Positions 26,681-37,000 of a stretch of DNA of 64,000 nt are shown here, piece by piece. Location: the NCBI RefSeq assembly GCF_051713825.1, contig NZ_JBIOQR010000001.1:806001-870000 (forward strand). Reading direction: 5' to 3'. The position numbers were made by a program, and so were the translations under genes. The notes below the pieces were generated by a model. That model saw only the letters and a program-made list of their open reading frames with translations, made no database searches and was not told the DNA's origin. This DNA is from Enterococcus_K sp051713825. Lineage in GTDB: Bacteria > Bacillota > Bacilli > Lactobacillales > Enterococcaceae. Every line of letters starts with the position of its first letter. The stretch's first letter is position 1.

Positions 26681-26720
26681 ATATTTAATATATTTAATAG
26701 TTGTTAGATATATTAAATAT
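26681..26720. promoter_or_regulatory. Palindromic operator at the transcription start
   Basis: 15-base arms (ATATTTAATATATTT and AGATATATTAAATAT) with one mismatch and a 10-base spacer, directly after the -10. It covers the start point and leader, where a bound GntR-type repressor would block the polymerase. Confidence 0.7.
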
Positions 26721-26743
26721 GCGTATAAGAAGGAGGGGGAGAA

Positions 26744-27649
26744 ATGAATCAGTCGACGATTCCTAGTAAGAAACGAAAGAGAAGAGGGATTAACGAGCAA
26801 CAAAATATCGCGTACTTATTCATTGGGGTACCGATACTGCTACTGATAATATTTGCAATAGTTCCAATTATTATGGCAATTTTTTACAGCATGACAGATT
26901 ACAATATTATTGAAAAGCCTAATTTTATTGGGCTACAGAACTTTAAGAAAATTTTTTCTGATGAGTTTTTCTTTATTTCGCTAAAGAACACGTTCATCTA
27001 TACAGCTTTATATGTACCTTTAGGGCTTATAGTATCTCTGGTAACAGCGATGTTGCTTAATCAGCGGAAGAAAACGGTCAGTTTATTTAGAACGTTTTTC
27101 TACTTACCTGTTCTATGCTCCTCTGTTGCCACAGCGACTATCTGGTATTGGTTACTTAATCCGCAATATGGGCTATTTAATCAAGTTTTAGGGGTATTTG
27201 GTATTGATGGTCCAGCCTGGCTATATAGTTCCAACTGGGCAATGACAGCGATTGTTATTATGAGTGTTTGGATGAGCTTTGGTGGAAATATGATGATTTT
27301 TTTAGCAGGACTTCAAGGGATTAACCCAGCATTATATGAGGCAGCCGATATAGAAGGAGCGAGTAGTTGGCAAAAGTTTCGAAGTATTACTTGGCCTCAG
27401 CTATCCAAAACAACTTTTTTAGTGACAACTCAGTTAGTGATTGGCGCATTTCAGGTATTTGATCAAGCATATATGCTGACAAAAGGTGGGCCGGGGAATT
27501 CAACGATTACGATCGTGTATTACATTTATAATGAAGGATTTGGTGGATTGCAGATGGGGTATGCCTCAGCATTATCCTTTATCTTATTCTTAATTATTTT
27601 TGTTTTTTCTTTACTTAATATGAAAGTAACAAATAAAGAAATAAATTAA
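26744..27649 (+). CDS. Sugar ABC importer permease 1 (MalF/LplB type)
   Basis: 301 residues, six membrane segments, with the EAA loop YEAADIEGASSWQKFRSITWPQL near residue 200, the contact site for the ATPase. The N-terminus is basic (KKRKRRG). Fits the CUT1 (carbohydrate uptake 1) sugar permeases. AAGGAGGGGG lies just before the ATG. It is the first gene of the operon with permease 2, binding protein and GH76; no ATPase gene is present, so a shared MsmK-type ATPase elsewhere is expected. Confidence 0.92.
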   Translation: MNQSTIPSKKRKRRGINEQQNIAYLFIGVPILLLIIFAIVPIIMAIFYSMTDYNIIEKPNFIGLQNFKKIFSDEFFFISLKNTFIYTALYVPLGLIVSLVTAMLLNQRKKTVSLFRTFFYLPVLCSSVATATIWYWLLNPQYGLFNQVLGVFGIDGPAWLYSSNWAMTAIVIMSVWMSFGGNMMIFLAGLQGINPALYEAADIEGASSWQKFRSITWPQLSKTTFLVTTQLVIGAFQVFDQAYMLTKGGPGNSTITIVYYIYNEGFGGLQMGYASALSFILFLIIFVFSLLNMKVTNKEIN

Positions 27650-27660
27650 GGAGGGGTTCC

Positions 27661-28527
27661 ATGAGGAGAAGTAAACATATACACACAAGCCTATGGTATT
27701 TTGCAGTTGTATTGATAAGTGTGACCACTGTCGTCCCTTTTTTGTGGACGATTTCGACATCGTTTAAAGGGGATAGCGAAATTTTGAGTGGCACAATGAA
27801 TCTTATTCCAAAGCAATTCACGCTAGATCACTATAAAGAAGTATTTCAAACGATGCCTTTTCAAAGGTATTTGAAAAACTCACTGATCTTAGCTTTGGGT
27901 GGGGTGGCGACGAATCTCTTTTTTGGTTCACTAGCGGGTTATGCTTTTGGGCAACTAAGATTTATAGGGAAGAAGAGTTTATTCCTATTGTTTCTCTCAT
28001 CCATGATGATTCCTAGTATTGTGACAATGATTCCAACATTTATGGTATTGAGAAGTTTTCCATTAGCAGGCGGAAACAATTTATTTGGTGAAGGTGGCCT
28101 TGGCTTGATTAATTCTTATTGGGCAATTCTATTGCCGGGTGCTGCCGGAGCTTTCTCAATCTTTTTTATGAAACAATTTTTTGAGCAGTTACCAAAAGAA
28201 TTAGGTGAGAGTGCAAGAATGGATGGCGCTAGCGAATTCAAAATTTTTTGGACTGTCTATTTACCTCTAGCTAAGCCCGCACTTACAACATTAGGAATTA
28301 TGACTTTTCAAGCAGGTTGGAACGCCTTTATGTGGCCGATGATTGTCTTAAATTCCGATGAAATGAAAACCGTTCAAGTTGGTCTAGCTGCGTTTCAATA
28401 TAACTATAATACCAATTATGGTCCGTTAATGGCAGGCACTATCCTTGCAACGCTACCTGTACTTGTTTTGTTTGTCATCGTTCAAAGAAATTATGTACAA
28501 GGGTTAGCTGAGGCAGGAATAAAATAG
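27661..28527 (+). CDS. Sugar ABC importer permease 2 (MalG type)
   Basis: 288 residues with six membrane segments and the EAA-type loop GESARMDGASEFKIFWTVYLPLAKPA. Forms the transmembrane channel with permease 1. AAGGAGG lies before the ATG, 11 bases after the upstream stop. Confidence 0.92.
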   Translation: MRRSKHIHTSLWYFAVVLISVTTVVPFLWTISTSFKGDSEILSGTMNLIPKQFTLDHYKEVFQTMPFQRYLKNSLILALGGVATNLFFGSLAGYAFGQLRFIGKKSLFLLFLSSMMIPSIVTMIPTFMVLRSFPLAGGNNLFGEGGLGLINSYWAILLPGAAGAFSIFFMKQFFEQLPKELGESARMDGASEFKIFWTVYLPLAKPALTTLGIMTFQAGWNAFMWPMIVLNSDEMKTVQVGLAAFQYNYNTNYGPLMAGTILATLPVLVLFVIVQRNYVQGLAEAGIK

Positions 28528-28543
28528 AAAAGAGGAATGAAAG

Positions 28544-29797
28544 ATGAAAAAATGGATAACAGGATTTATCGCGATTGGCAGTCTACTAGTCCTTTCTGCA
28601 TGTGGTGGTGATGGAAAGCAGAACAGCTCAGGAAATGAAAAAGAGCAGATAACTTTTTGGGGTTCCTGGAGTGGTGATCAAGTAGCGCAATTAAACGAAT
28701 TGATTGGGCAATATAATGATAGTCAAGAGAAATATACAGTAACCTACAAAGTACAGGATAATGTAGAAGAAAAATTGTTAACAGGAATGGCTGGTGGGGA
28801 AATCCCGGATGTCATCTTATGGGATCGTTTTAATACAGGGATGTATGCCGAAAAAAATGCTTTATTAGATTTAGATGATTTGATTAGTAAAGATAATATT
28901 AAGTTAGATGATTTTTATGAAGAGACTGTTAAAGAAATGAACTACAAAGATAAGCAGTATGGGATTCCTTTATTAGTTGATAATCGCTCACTGTTTTATA
29001 ACAAGAAACTGTTAAAAGAAGCAGGAGTTGAGCCACCAACAAATTGGGATGAATTATTATCTGCGGCTGAAAAAACAACAAAATGGGAGGGTAAAAAGTT
29101 AGTTCAAGCCGGATTTTCACTTGATGATGTAGGCTTATTTAACATCTGGATTCAACAGGCAGGTGGTAGTGTCGTAAGTCAGGATGGAACAAAAACAAGT
29201 TTTAATTCCCCTGAAGGTAAAGCTGTTCTGGAGTATTGGCAGACATTGTTAAATGATAAAAAAGTATATCAATTAGGATTTAATGATGGTTCTGATGCTT
29301 TTGCTGCAGGCAAGGTTGCGATGGCATATAACGGTCCTTGGGCGTTGTCTGACTATGATAAAGTAGACGGACTTGACTATGGTATTGTTCCTCCTGTCAC
29401 TGGACCAAATGGAGACAAAGGGGCCTCAACAGGTGGTTTCGGCTTAGTTATTCCTAAAACGGCTAAAAATCAAAAAGGTGCCTGGGACTTCATAAAATGG
29501 TGGACAACCAAGCCTGAGAATGGCGTAGAATTTGCAAAAATTTCCAATTGGCTCCCTGCAAATAAGGTAGCTGCACAAGATAAATATTTTACAGAAAATG
29601 AAAAATATAAAGCGTTCATAGAAACGATGGACTTTGCGAAAATCCGTCCAACCGTCGCAGGCTACTCAGATGTAGAAGGGTTAGCACTTATTCCACAGTT
29701 GGAAAATATTGTTTCAGGGAAATCATCGATAAATGAGGGATTAGAGAAAGCTCAAGAACAAGGGGATAAAATTCTGAAAGAGGAAGCAGGAAAATAA
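28544..29797 (+). CDS. Sugar ABC importer substrate-binding lipoprotein
   Basis: 417 residues. The signal peptide ends in a lipobox LSAC (Cys ~20), so it is anchored outside the membrane. ITFWGSWSGDQVAQLNELI, IPDVILWDRFNTGMYAEKNAL, GIPLLVDNRSLFYNKKLLKE and VAMAYNGPWALSDY are typical of CUT1 binding proteins. It captures the sugar for the two permeases before it. The ligand is probably an oligosaccharide cut by the GH76-like enzyme next door, an inference. Confidence 0.92.
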   Translation: MKKWITGFIAIGSLLVLSACGGDGKQNSSGNEKEQITFWGSWSGDQVAQLNELIGQYNDSQEKYTVTYKVQDNVEEKLLTGMAGGEIPDVILWDRFNTGMYAEKNALLDLDDLISKDNIKLDDFYEETVKEMNYKDKQYGIPLLVDNRSLFYNKKLLKEAGVEPPTNWDELLSAAEKTTKWEGKKLVQAGFSLDDVGLFNIWIQQAGGSVVSQDGTKTSFNSPEGKAVLEYWQTLLNDKKVYQLGFNDGSDAFAAGKVAMAYNGPWALSDYDKVDGLDYGIVPPVTGPNGDKGASTGGFGLVIPKTAKNQKGAWDFIKWWTTKPENGVEFAKISNWLPANKVAAQDKYFTENEKYKAFIETMDFAKIRPTVAGYSDVEGLALIPQLENIVSGKSSINEGLEKAQEQGDKILKEEAGK

Positions 29798-30829
29798 ATG
29801 ACAAATTATAATCAATATGCAAATGTAGCACAGGAAAGTTTAGATTTTTATTATAAGTCAAATGACGAGAAACAATTTATGAATAACGTATATCCATTAA
29901 CTGATGAAAAAGAGAATGAAGTATTTAATTATTGGTGGTTAGCTCATTTGGTAGATATTCGAATAGATGCCTATCTGAGAACGAAAGACGAAAAATATTT
30001 AGAGATGGCCAAAGAGACATATCAATACAACAAATCGAGAAACAAGGGCACATTATTACATGAATATTATGATGATATGCTCTGGAATGCTCTTGCTGCA
30101 TTAAGATTGTACAAAATCACCGACGAAACTGTGTATTTTGAAGATGCGAAGGAGGTTTGCTTGGATATTTTTAATACTGCTTGGAATGAAACGATGGGTG
30201 GCGGTTTCGCCTGGAAAAGGACGCAGATGACTTACAAAAACACACCGGTCAATGCGCCAATCATATTGTTAGCTATGCGCTTGTACAAAATAGAGCCACA
30301 GGAAATTTATATAGAAACTAGTAAAAAGACGTTGGAGTGGCTGCAAAAGACTCTAATTCAGCCAGACACTCAGTTTGCGGAGGACGGGATTAATCGAAAT
30401 AATGACGGAGAAATTGATACTCAATGGCGCTTTACTTATAATCAAGGAGTGTATATCGGCGCATTGTTAGAGTTTTATTCAGTAACAAAAGATAAGACTT
30501 ATCTGTCAAAAGCATTAACCTGTGCCAAAACAGCAATTGATACGCTGACAAAAGAGGGGGTCTTTGACGATCAAGGAGATGGGGGAGACATCGGATTATT
30601 TAAAGGAATCCTCTATCGTTATTTACATCTTTTATACAAAGAAACAAATGAGCAGTTTATAAAATCATTTATCGAAAATAGTTGCGATATTCTAATTGAA
30701 AATGCTTCAAACTCTGGCAAAATTTTGGCGTATCGTGATTGGTTGACAAAGGATTTACCAAAGAGTATCTACTTGTCAGATGAGCTTAGTGGAGTGATGG
30801 CGTTAGAAAGTGCAGCCGGTTTAGATTAA
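29798..30829 (+). CDS. GH76-like glycoside hydrolase (alpha-1,6-mannanase family)
   Basis: 343 residues without a signal peptide, so cytoplasmic. EYYDDMLWNALAALRLY (Asp92-Asp93) matches the catalytic DD of GH76, and GGGFAWKRTQMTYKNTPVNAPIILLAMRLY and YNQGVYIGALLEF are other conserved (alpha/alpha)6-barrel motifs. GH76 enzymes cut alpha-1,6-mannans; here it would degrade an imported mannoside. The ATG follows the binding-protein stop directly. Substrate is inference. Confidence 0.8.
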   Translation: MTNYNQYANVAQESLDFYYKSNDEKQFMNNVYPLTDEKENEVFNYWWLAHLVDIRIDAYLRTKDEKYLEMAKETYQYNKSRNKGTLLHEYYDDMLWNALAALRLYKITDETVYFEDAKEVCLDIFNTAWNETMGGGFAWKRTQMTYKNTPVNAPIILLAMRLYKIEPQEIYIETSKKTLEWLQKTLIQPDTQFAEDGINRNNDGEIDTQWRFTYNQGVYIGALLEFYSVTKDKTYLSKALTCAKTAIDTLTKEGVFDDQGDGGDIGLFKGILYRYLHLLYKETNEQFIKSFIENSCDILIENASNSGKILAYRDWLTKDLPKSIYLSDELSGVMALESAAGLD

Positions 30830-30846
30830 TCAAATATAAATCAAAT

Positions 30847-30889
30847 AAAAAAGACAAACCACATTTTATTCGTGAGGTTTGTCTTTTTT
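30847..30889 (+). terminator. Rho-independent terminator
   Basis: AAAAAAGACAAACC pairs with GGTTTGTCTTTTTT. It ends the importer/GH76 operon. Confidence 0.92.
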
Positions 30890-31024
30890 GTGAGCTGTCA
30901 AGGAGAGCTTTTTACTATCGAAAGGCTGCTTGACTTGAAGAAAACGACTCCTGAAATTTAAAGTGTATATCATTGGAGCTGGTGGAAGTTTCTTCATATA
31001 ATTTGGGTGAGGAGGGAGTTAAAC

Positions 31025-34000
31025 ATGCAAAATAAAAAAATTGAAAAAATCATCTATAGCTTAATGACGTTACTGATTTTCACGCAATCATTTTTGCCTA
31101 TTTTGGCGATTGCTCAGACAAAAAATCCAGCGACGATGACTGTAAAAAGCGCGAAGGTTAGTGCAGTGGATGCTCAAACAGCACACTTGACTCTTGAAGG
31201 GACTGTGGTTCCTGGTGAGGATGAGCTAGAAAAGACGCTCTCATTTGCTGAAGCAACTCACTTTCTTCCTAAGGAAAGCCAATCATTGGGGATTCGTGGA
31301 GCAACTTATACGACTACATCTGATCAATTGCGGATAGATTTAAAGCAGAAAAGTAATGGAGAATTTTCTATTCAAGTAGCGATTGATAGAAAAACCTTGG
31401 GTAAGAGTTTAACTCTTTTATTGGATGGGCAGAAGATTCCAGTGGTCTTACCAGATAGCATTAAGAGAGCGGTTCTTGACAACCCAACGAACGAAGCTGA
31501 AGAGACTACATCAGTAACGAATCAGTCGCAAACAAAAAAAGAGGGAATCAACGACTCCGAGGTAGACTCCGAAGCAATTGTTTCGAGTGAGGGAAGCGAC
31601 CTAAATCAATCGAGTGCTTCTATTTCCAGTGATTCCGAGGAAACGAACACAACTAGCTCAACAGCAGCTCAAGCTATAGCAGAGTCGACGGGTTCAACAG
31701 ATTTGAAGGTTCCTACTGAGACAGAGGACTCTTCAGAACAAACTGAAACAACCACCACTAAAGAGAAACAAAATCCAACGAACAAAGCAGGTAGGCTAGC
31801 TGAATCAGGGATGGATATTCGGACCTATTTTCCAAACGGTCAAGGAACAATTTTAGATAAGGCAGAAGTGACCTTCTATGATAATGAGGGGAAGCAGCTA
31901 GAGGGCACAGTTCCTGTTGATGCGCAGGTTCGAATTCACTATGAATGGTCAATTCCAGAAGTCGTTCGAAAACAAATTCAAGCAGGAGATCATTTTACAT
32001 TTCAGCTACCAGAAGGTGTGGTTCCGGTCAAGAGTCAGACAGGGGAATTAACGAATGCAGCTGGTGAAGCGTATGCGAGCTATACTATAGATAAAACAGG
32101 TCAAGTGGTCATTGTTTTTAATGAGAGAGTCTCAAAAGAAATTGATATAGAGGGGACTTTTGACTTTAGCACGGAGTTTAACCGTGTGCAGATTGACGGA
32201 CCGGGCGATTATCAAATCACTTTTCCAACCGAGGATAAAATTCCACCGGTAGAAGTGGTTATTAAGCCAAATACAAAGACTTCAATTGCGAAAAAAGGTC
32301 AGTTTGATCGAACGCCTAATCCGACTGAAGTGGCTTGGCAGGTTGATTTTAACCAAGCGATGAATGTGTTAGACAATCCTGTTATTTCTGAAAAATGGCC
32401 AGTTGGGCTAATCTATCAATCCGTTAAGGTGTATAAACTAGTGATGAATTTTGATGGTACGGTGAAACAGGTGGGTGAAGAGGTGCCCGACAGTCAATAT
32501 ACGGTGGATAGTAATGGCAATGCGCACTTCAAAGGGGAAGTGACGGATGCTTATCGGATTGACTATGTGACCCGTATTGAAGAACGTGCAATTCCTAAGC
32601 AAGGTGGGAAAGTGACATTCACTAATACCGCGACGTTGACGGATAAAGGACGCCCGGACGGGTTGGATGCAAAAGCTTCGGTCACCAATACGTTTGGTAA
32701 AATGGTTGAGAAAAAGAAGACGGGCTATAGCTCAACGAAACAAGAATTTTCTTGGGAGATTCACTATAATTATGGTGAAAAAGTGGTACCGAAAGAACAG
32801 GCTATTATTCAAGATGAGATGAGCCCCAATATGAGCTTGTCAGAAGATCCGATTATTTATCCAATTGTGTTTGGCGAAAAAGGGGAAGAGATTAAAGCGG
32901 CTACACCATTAGTTGCGGGTACGGATTATGAGTTAGTCAAGAATCCTTCGGGGAACGGCTTTGTAATCAAGTTTTTACATGAGGTAAATCATGCTTATAA
33001 GGTCACTTATAAAACAAAAGTGAACGGTATTATTACTGAGCCGACTGATATTGAGAATAACGTTTCAGTCGGTACAGGGGAAACAAGCACAGGCAAAGGC
33101 ACTGCCAATCAACAAAATGTGAATAAGTCATTGATCAAAGATCGTATTGATTATCAGAATAAGACCGTTGATTGGACTATCCAAGTGAATAAAAATCATT
33201 ATGAAATGTTTGATTTGACGTTGACGGATACTTTTTCACCAGTACCAGGTCTTGAATTGAAAAAAACAGTCGATTTAACGGCTTATCAAATGACGGTCAA
33301 AAGTTCAACTGGCAAGGTATTAAAACAGGGCGTGGATTATCAAGTGGAGCCAACGGTTAATCAAGAGGGGCAACAAACTGGCTACGTGTTAAAGTTTATA
33401 GGAGCCTATAATCCGACGAATACCGACTTTACCGTAACCTATACAACTAATTTTGATATTGAGTTGATTGATCCCAATAATTCAGCACTTGATCATTTTA
33501 CAAATGATATTCGCGCGGATTGGATCTCAGAAACAGGTGAGTCTCGTCACTCAGAGGACAAAGATACCTTCAAACCTAATCCATCATATTCTTTAAATGC
33601 CCAAAAAAGTGGGGCGTATAACGCGCAGAAAAAAACAATTAAATGGACCACAGCAGTCAATTTGAGTGGCAATTTATTGAAGGACGCAGTATTTATTGAC
33701 CCAATCTTAAATAATCAATCGTATGTAGCAGATTCTTTACAGGTTTATGAGGCGACTACTAATCCAGACGGCACGGTAACCAAACTAGATGAAGAACCGG
33801 ATAATCAGCAGATGCCTTCAATTATTCAGCCTTCTGCAAGTAATAATCAGACGGTGGAGGTTCATTTTCCTAACGAAAGTCAGCATACGTATTTACTTGA
33901 GTTTGAGACGTCGTTGGAAGGTAAAGTGATTGAGATAGAAAGTCATTATGACAATCAGGCGACCTACGAAAATGATGGGCAAAAAAGGGACGTAATTGGT

Positions 34001-37000
34001 GAGGTTTCAGTCAAAAATGGTGGCGCACACATCCAAAAGGCGGGAGAACAAGACAAAGAGAGCCCTGACTACGTCAACTGGCATTTGACGATTAATCCAA
34101 CTCAGTCTGTTTTAAAGAATGTGACAGTCGTCGATAAACCGTCTGCCAATCAAATTGTGGACGAAGCTTCTATCAAACTGTACGAAACGATGGTTGCTGT
34201 GGATGGGACAATCTCAGTTAATAAAGAGAAACGTTTAATCCGTGACACTGACTATTCGCTGGTTCTAAACACAGATAATGTGACAGGTGAACAAACGATA
34301 GAGGTAAGCTTTCTTCATGAGATTCGTACAGCATATATGATGAATTACCGAGCGTTGATAAATTCTTCTGCGACGGGTAGCCAAGATAAGGTCACAAATG
34401 AAGCAGTGGTAACGGGTGCTGGAGAAAAAACAGTCTCTGATACCAGTGGGAAAGAAGTCACAGTTTCCATCGACCATAGCGGCGGTTCAGCTTCAGGAAA
34501 GAAAGGGAAAATTACGTTTCAAAAGATTGCTGGAGACAAAATCAGTTTTTTGACGGGCGCTTATTTTCAGTTGTGGGACACCACTAAATCACAGGTTCTT
34601 CGTGAAGGCCAAGTAGATGCAAATGGCAAAATTACGTTTGGAAATTTACAGTTAGGGGATTATTTGCTGGTAGAAACAGTGGCACCGACTGGCTACACGA
34701 TTCCTGATGAGCTAGTTCATGGACGTCGCGTATCAATCACTGCAGAGACCTCCTCCAGTACAGCTCAACCTGTTGCAATCATTAATACACCGAATCGGGT
34801 TATTTTGACAAAAACGGGCGAGCAGGGGGAACGATTAGCTAATGCACTTTTCCGGTTGGAGAAACAAGAGGGATTGTTATGGTTTCCAGTAGGCTTGTTT
34901 ATGACAGATGCACAAGGCGTTTTGGTGATTGATAGTTTGGCATTGGGTGATTATCGGTTGATTGAGACGCAGGCACCTAAAGGTTATCTGCTCAATACGA
35001 CCCCACTAGAATTTACCGTCGCAAGGAATCAGAAAAACCAGATTCCAACAGTTGAGCTGGAGATGGTCGATTATAAAGGAACGTCGAAAATAATGAAAGT
35101 TTCCGAAGAAGGCAAAGGGTTAGCCGGGGCACAATTTAAAGTCATTGACAAAAAAGGAAAAACGATTCAAGCAGGGCTAAAATCCAATAGTCAGGGAGTA
35201 ATTTCAGTGACAGGATTGGCACCAGGGACTTATGCTTTTGTTGAAACACAGGCACCAACAGGTTATATCTTGAATACACGAAGCTATTCTTTCACGATTG
35301 ATGAGAAAGCAGCAGGCAAACCCGCAATCGTAACGGGTGGCCAAGCAATCAATTATCAAGGGGCCGCCGAGTTGGTAAAGGAAGATCAGGATAAGAAGCC
35401 TTTATCAGATGCTCATTTTAAAGTGATTGATAAGACGGGACAAACGATCAGAGAAAATCTCGTTTCAGATATGAATGGGAAAGTGAACGTTAGAGGGTTA
35501 GCGCCAGGGGAGTATCAATTTGTTGAGACGAAAGCCCCGATTGGTTACATTTTAAACACAAAGGCGACGGCATTTAGTATTCCAAAGGTCGCCAATGGGA
35601 AACCAACCGTTGTTTTTGCAGGCACCTTGACAAACTATCTTGGTGAAGTCATTCTGCAGAAGGTTAATACAGCCAATGAACCGTTAGAAGGAGCCGAGTT
35701 TACTCTATATGACAAGGAGATGAATGAAGTAGATAAGACAACTTCAGGTAAAGATGGTCAGGTTCGTTTTGAACGAATGGCTCCAGGTACCTATTATTTA
35801 ATTGAAACCAAAGCGCCTAAATTAGCGGATGGCACGGATTATGTGATGAATCCTTATCCTGTTGAAGTGGTAATTCCGAACAAAACCGACAATCAACCAG
35901 TTCGGATTGATAAAGGGCAGTTCCAAAACTTCAAGGGAAGAGCGGAGATTCAAAAAACAGGAGAGAATGGTTCCGTTGCCGGTGCTGAGTTTGCTTTGAT
36001 GACGATAGAAAATGGGCAAGAAAAATTTGAAAAAACGGTTATCGTTCCTGAGTCGGGTCACTTACCTATTGAGGATTTGGGGGCAGGCTACTATAAACTA
36101 GTGGAAACCAAAGCGGCACCTGGCTACATTATCAACAGTCAACCGATTTATTTTGTGGTAGACTCAGATGTCCAAGAAGCAGTCGATCATTTTGAATTCC
36201 AGAACTATCAATCAGAGCTTGTTGGTCAAAAAGTTGATGGTGATCAGCTGACTGAAACCGGTCTATCCGGTGCTGAGTTTCAAATTTATGAACAAACAGA
36301 AGAGGGGAAGGAAGGCGCGGGTCCTATTTCTTTTACGGATAAGACAGGACAGCCTTCTGAGACAGTCGTTTCTGATGAACAAGGACAAATTTATGCAGCA
36401 GGTCTTCCTGTAGGGCGCTACTTATTAGTTGAAACGAAAGCCCCAGAAGGGTATGTGAGAGACTTGACTGAGCGTGGATTTGAAATTACTGAACAGTCAG
36501 GAAAACCAGATATTCTTGATTTGGGTACGATTGAAAACTACCGAGGCAAGCTGGATATAACAAAAGTCAATGAGAAACAGGAACCTCTTGCAGGGGGAAC
36601 CTTCGTTTTATCAAACACTAAAGACGCAAGTGAGCCAATCACGGTCATTGATAGAGAGGGAAATGCGACTACCGAATTGCAGGCAGTTGAGGGCCACATT
36701 TTGGCACAAGGAATCAAACCGGGAACGTATTATCTAGTAGAAACCAAGGCGCCAGAAGGATATATCATCAATACTGAACCAATTGAAGTAGTGATTCCTA
36801 ATGAGGCCAATGGGCAAGAGGCGTTGCGTGTGACAGGCGAGCTGGTGAATTATAAAGGTAGTGTAATCATGACCAAAGTTGACGAAGCAGACCAAGCCTT
36901 ATCGGGTGCGGAATTTGCTATTGTGGACAGCCAAGGGAAAATCGTTCAAGAGAAGATCGTATCAGATGCAAATGGCGTGGTGAGAGCAGAGAATTTATCT

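Noticed and set aside
26567..26803. Minus-strand ORF overlapping the operators at 26.6 kb
   Set aside because: Runs through the promoter, cre and palindromes on the opposite strand; no ribosome site and AT-driven composition.
34265..34477. Short minus-strand frames within the adhesin gene
   Set aside because: Shadows of the coding strand, without ribosome sites or recognisable domains.
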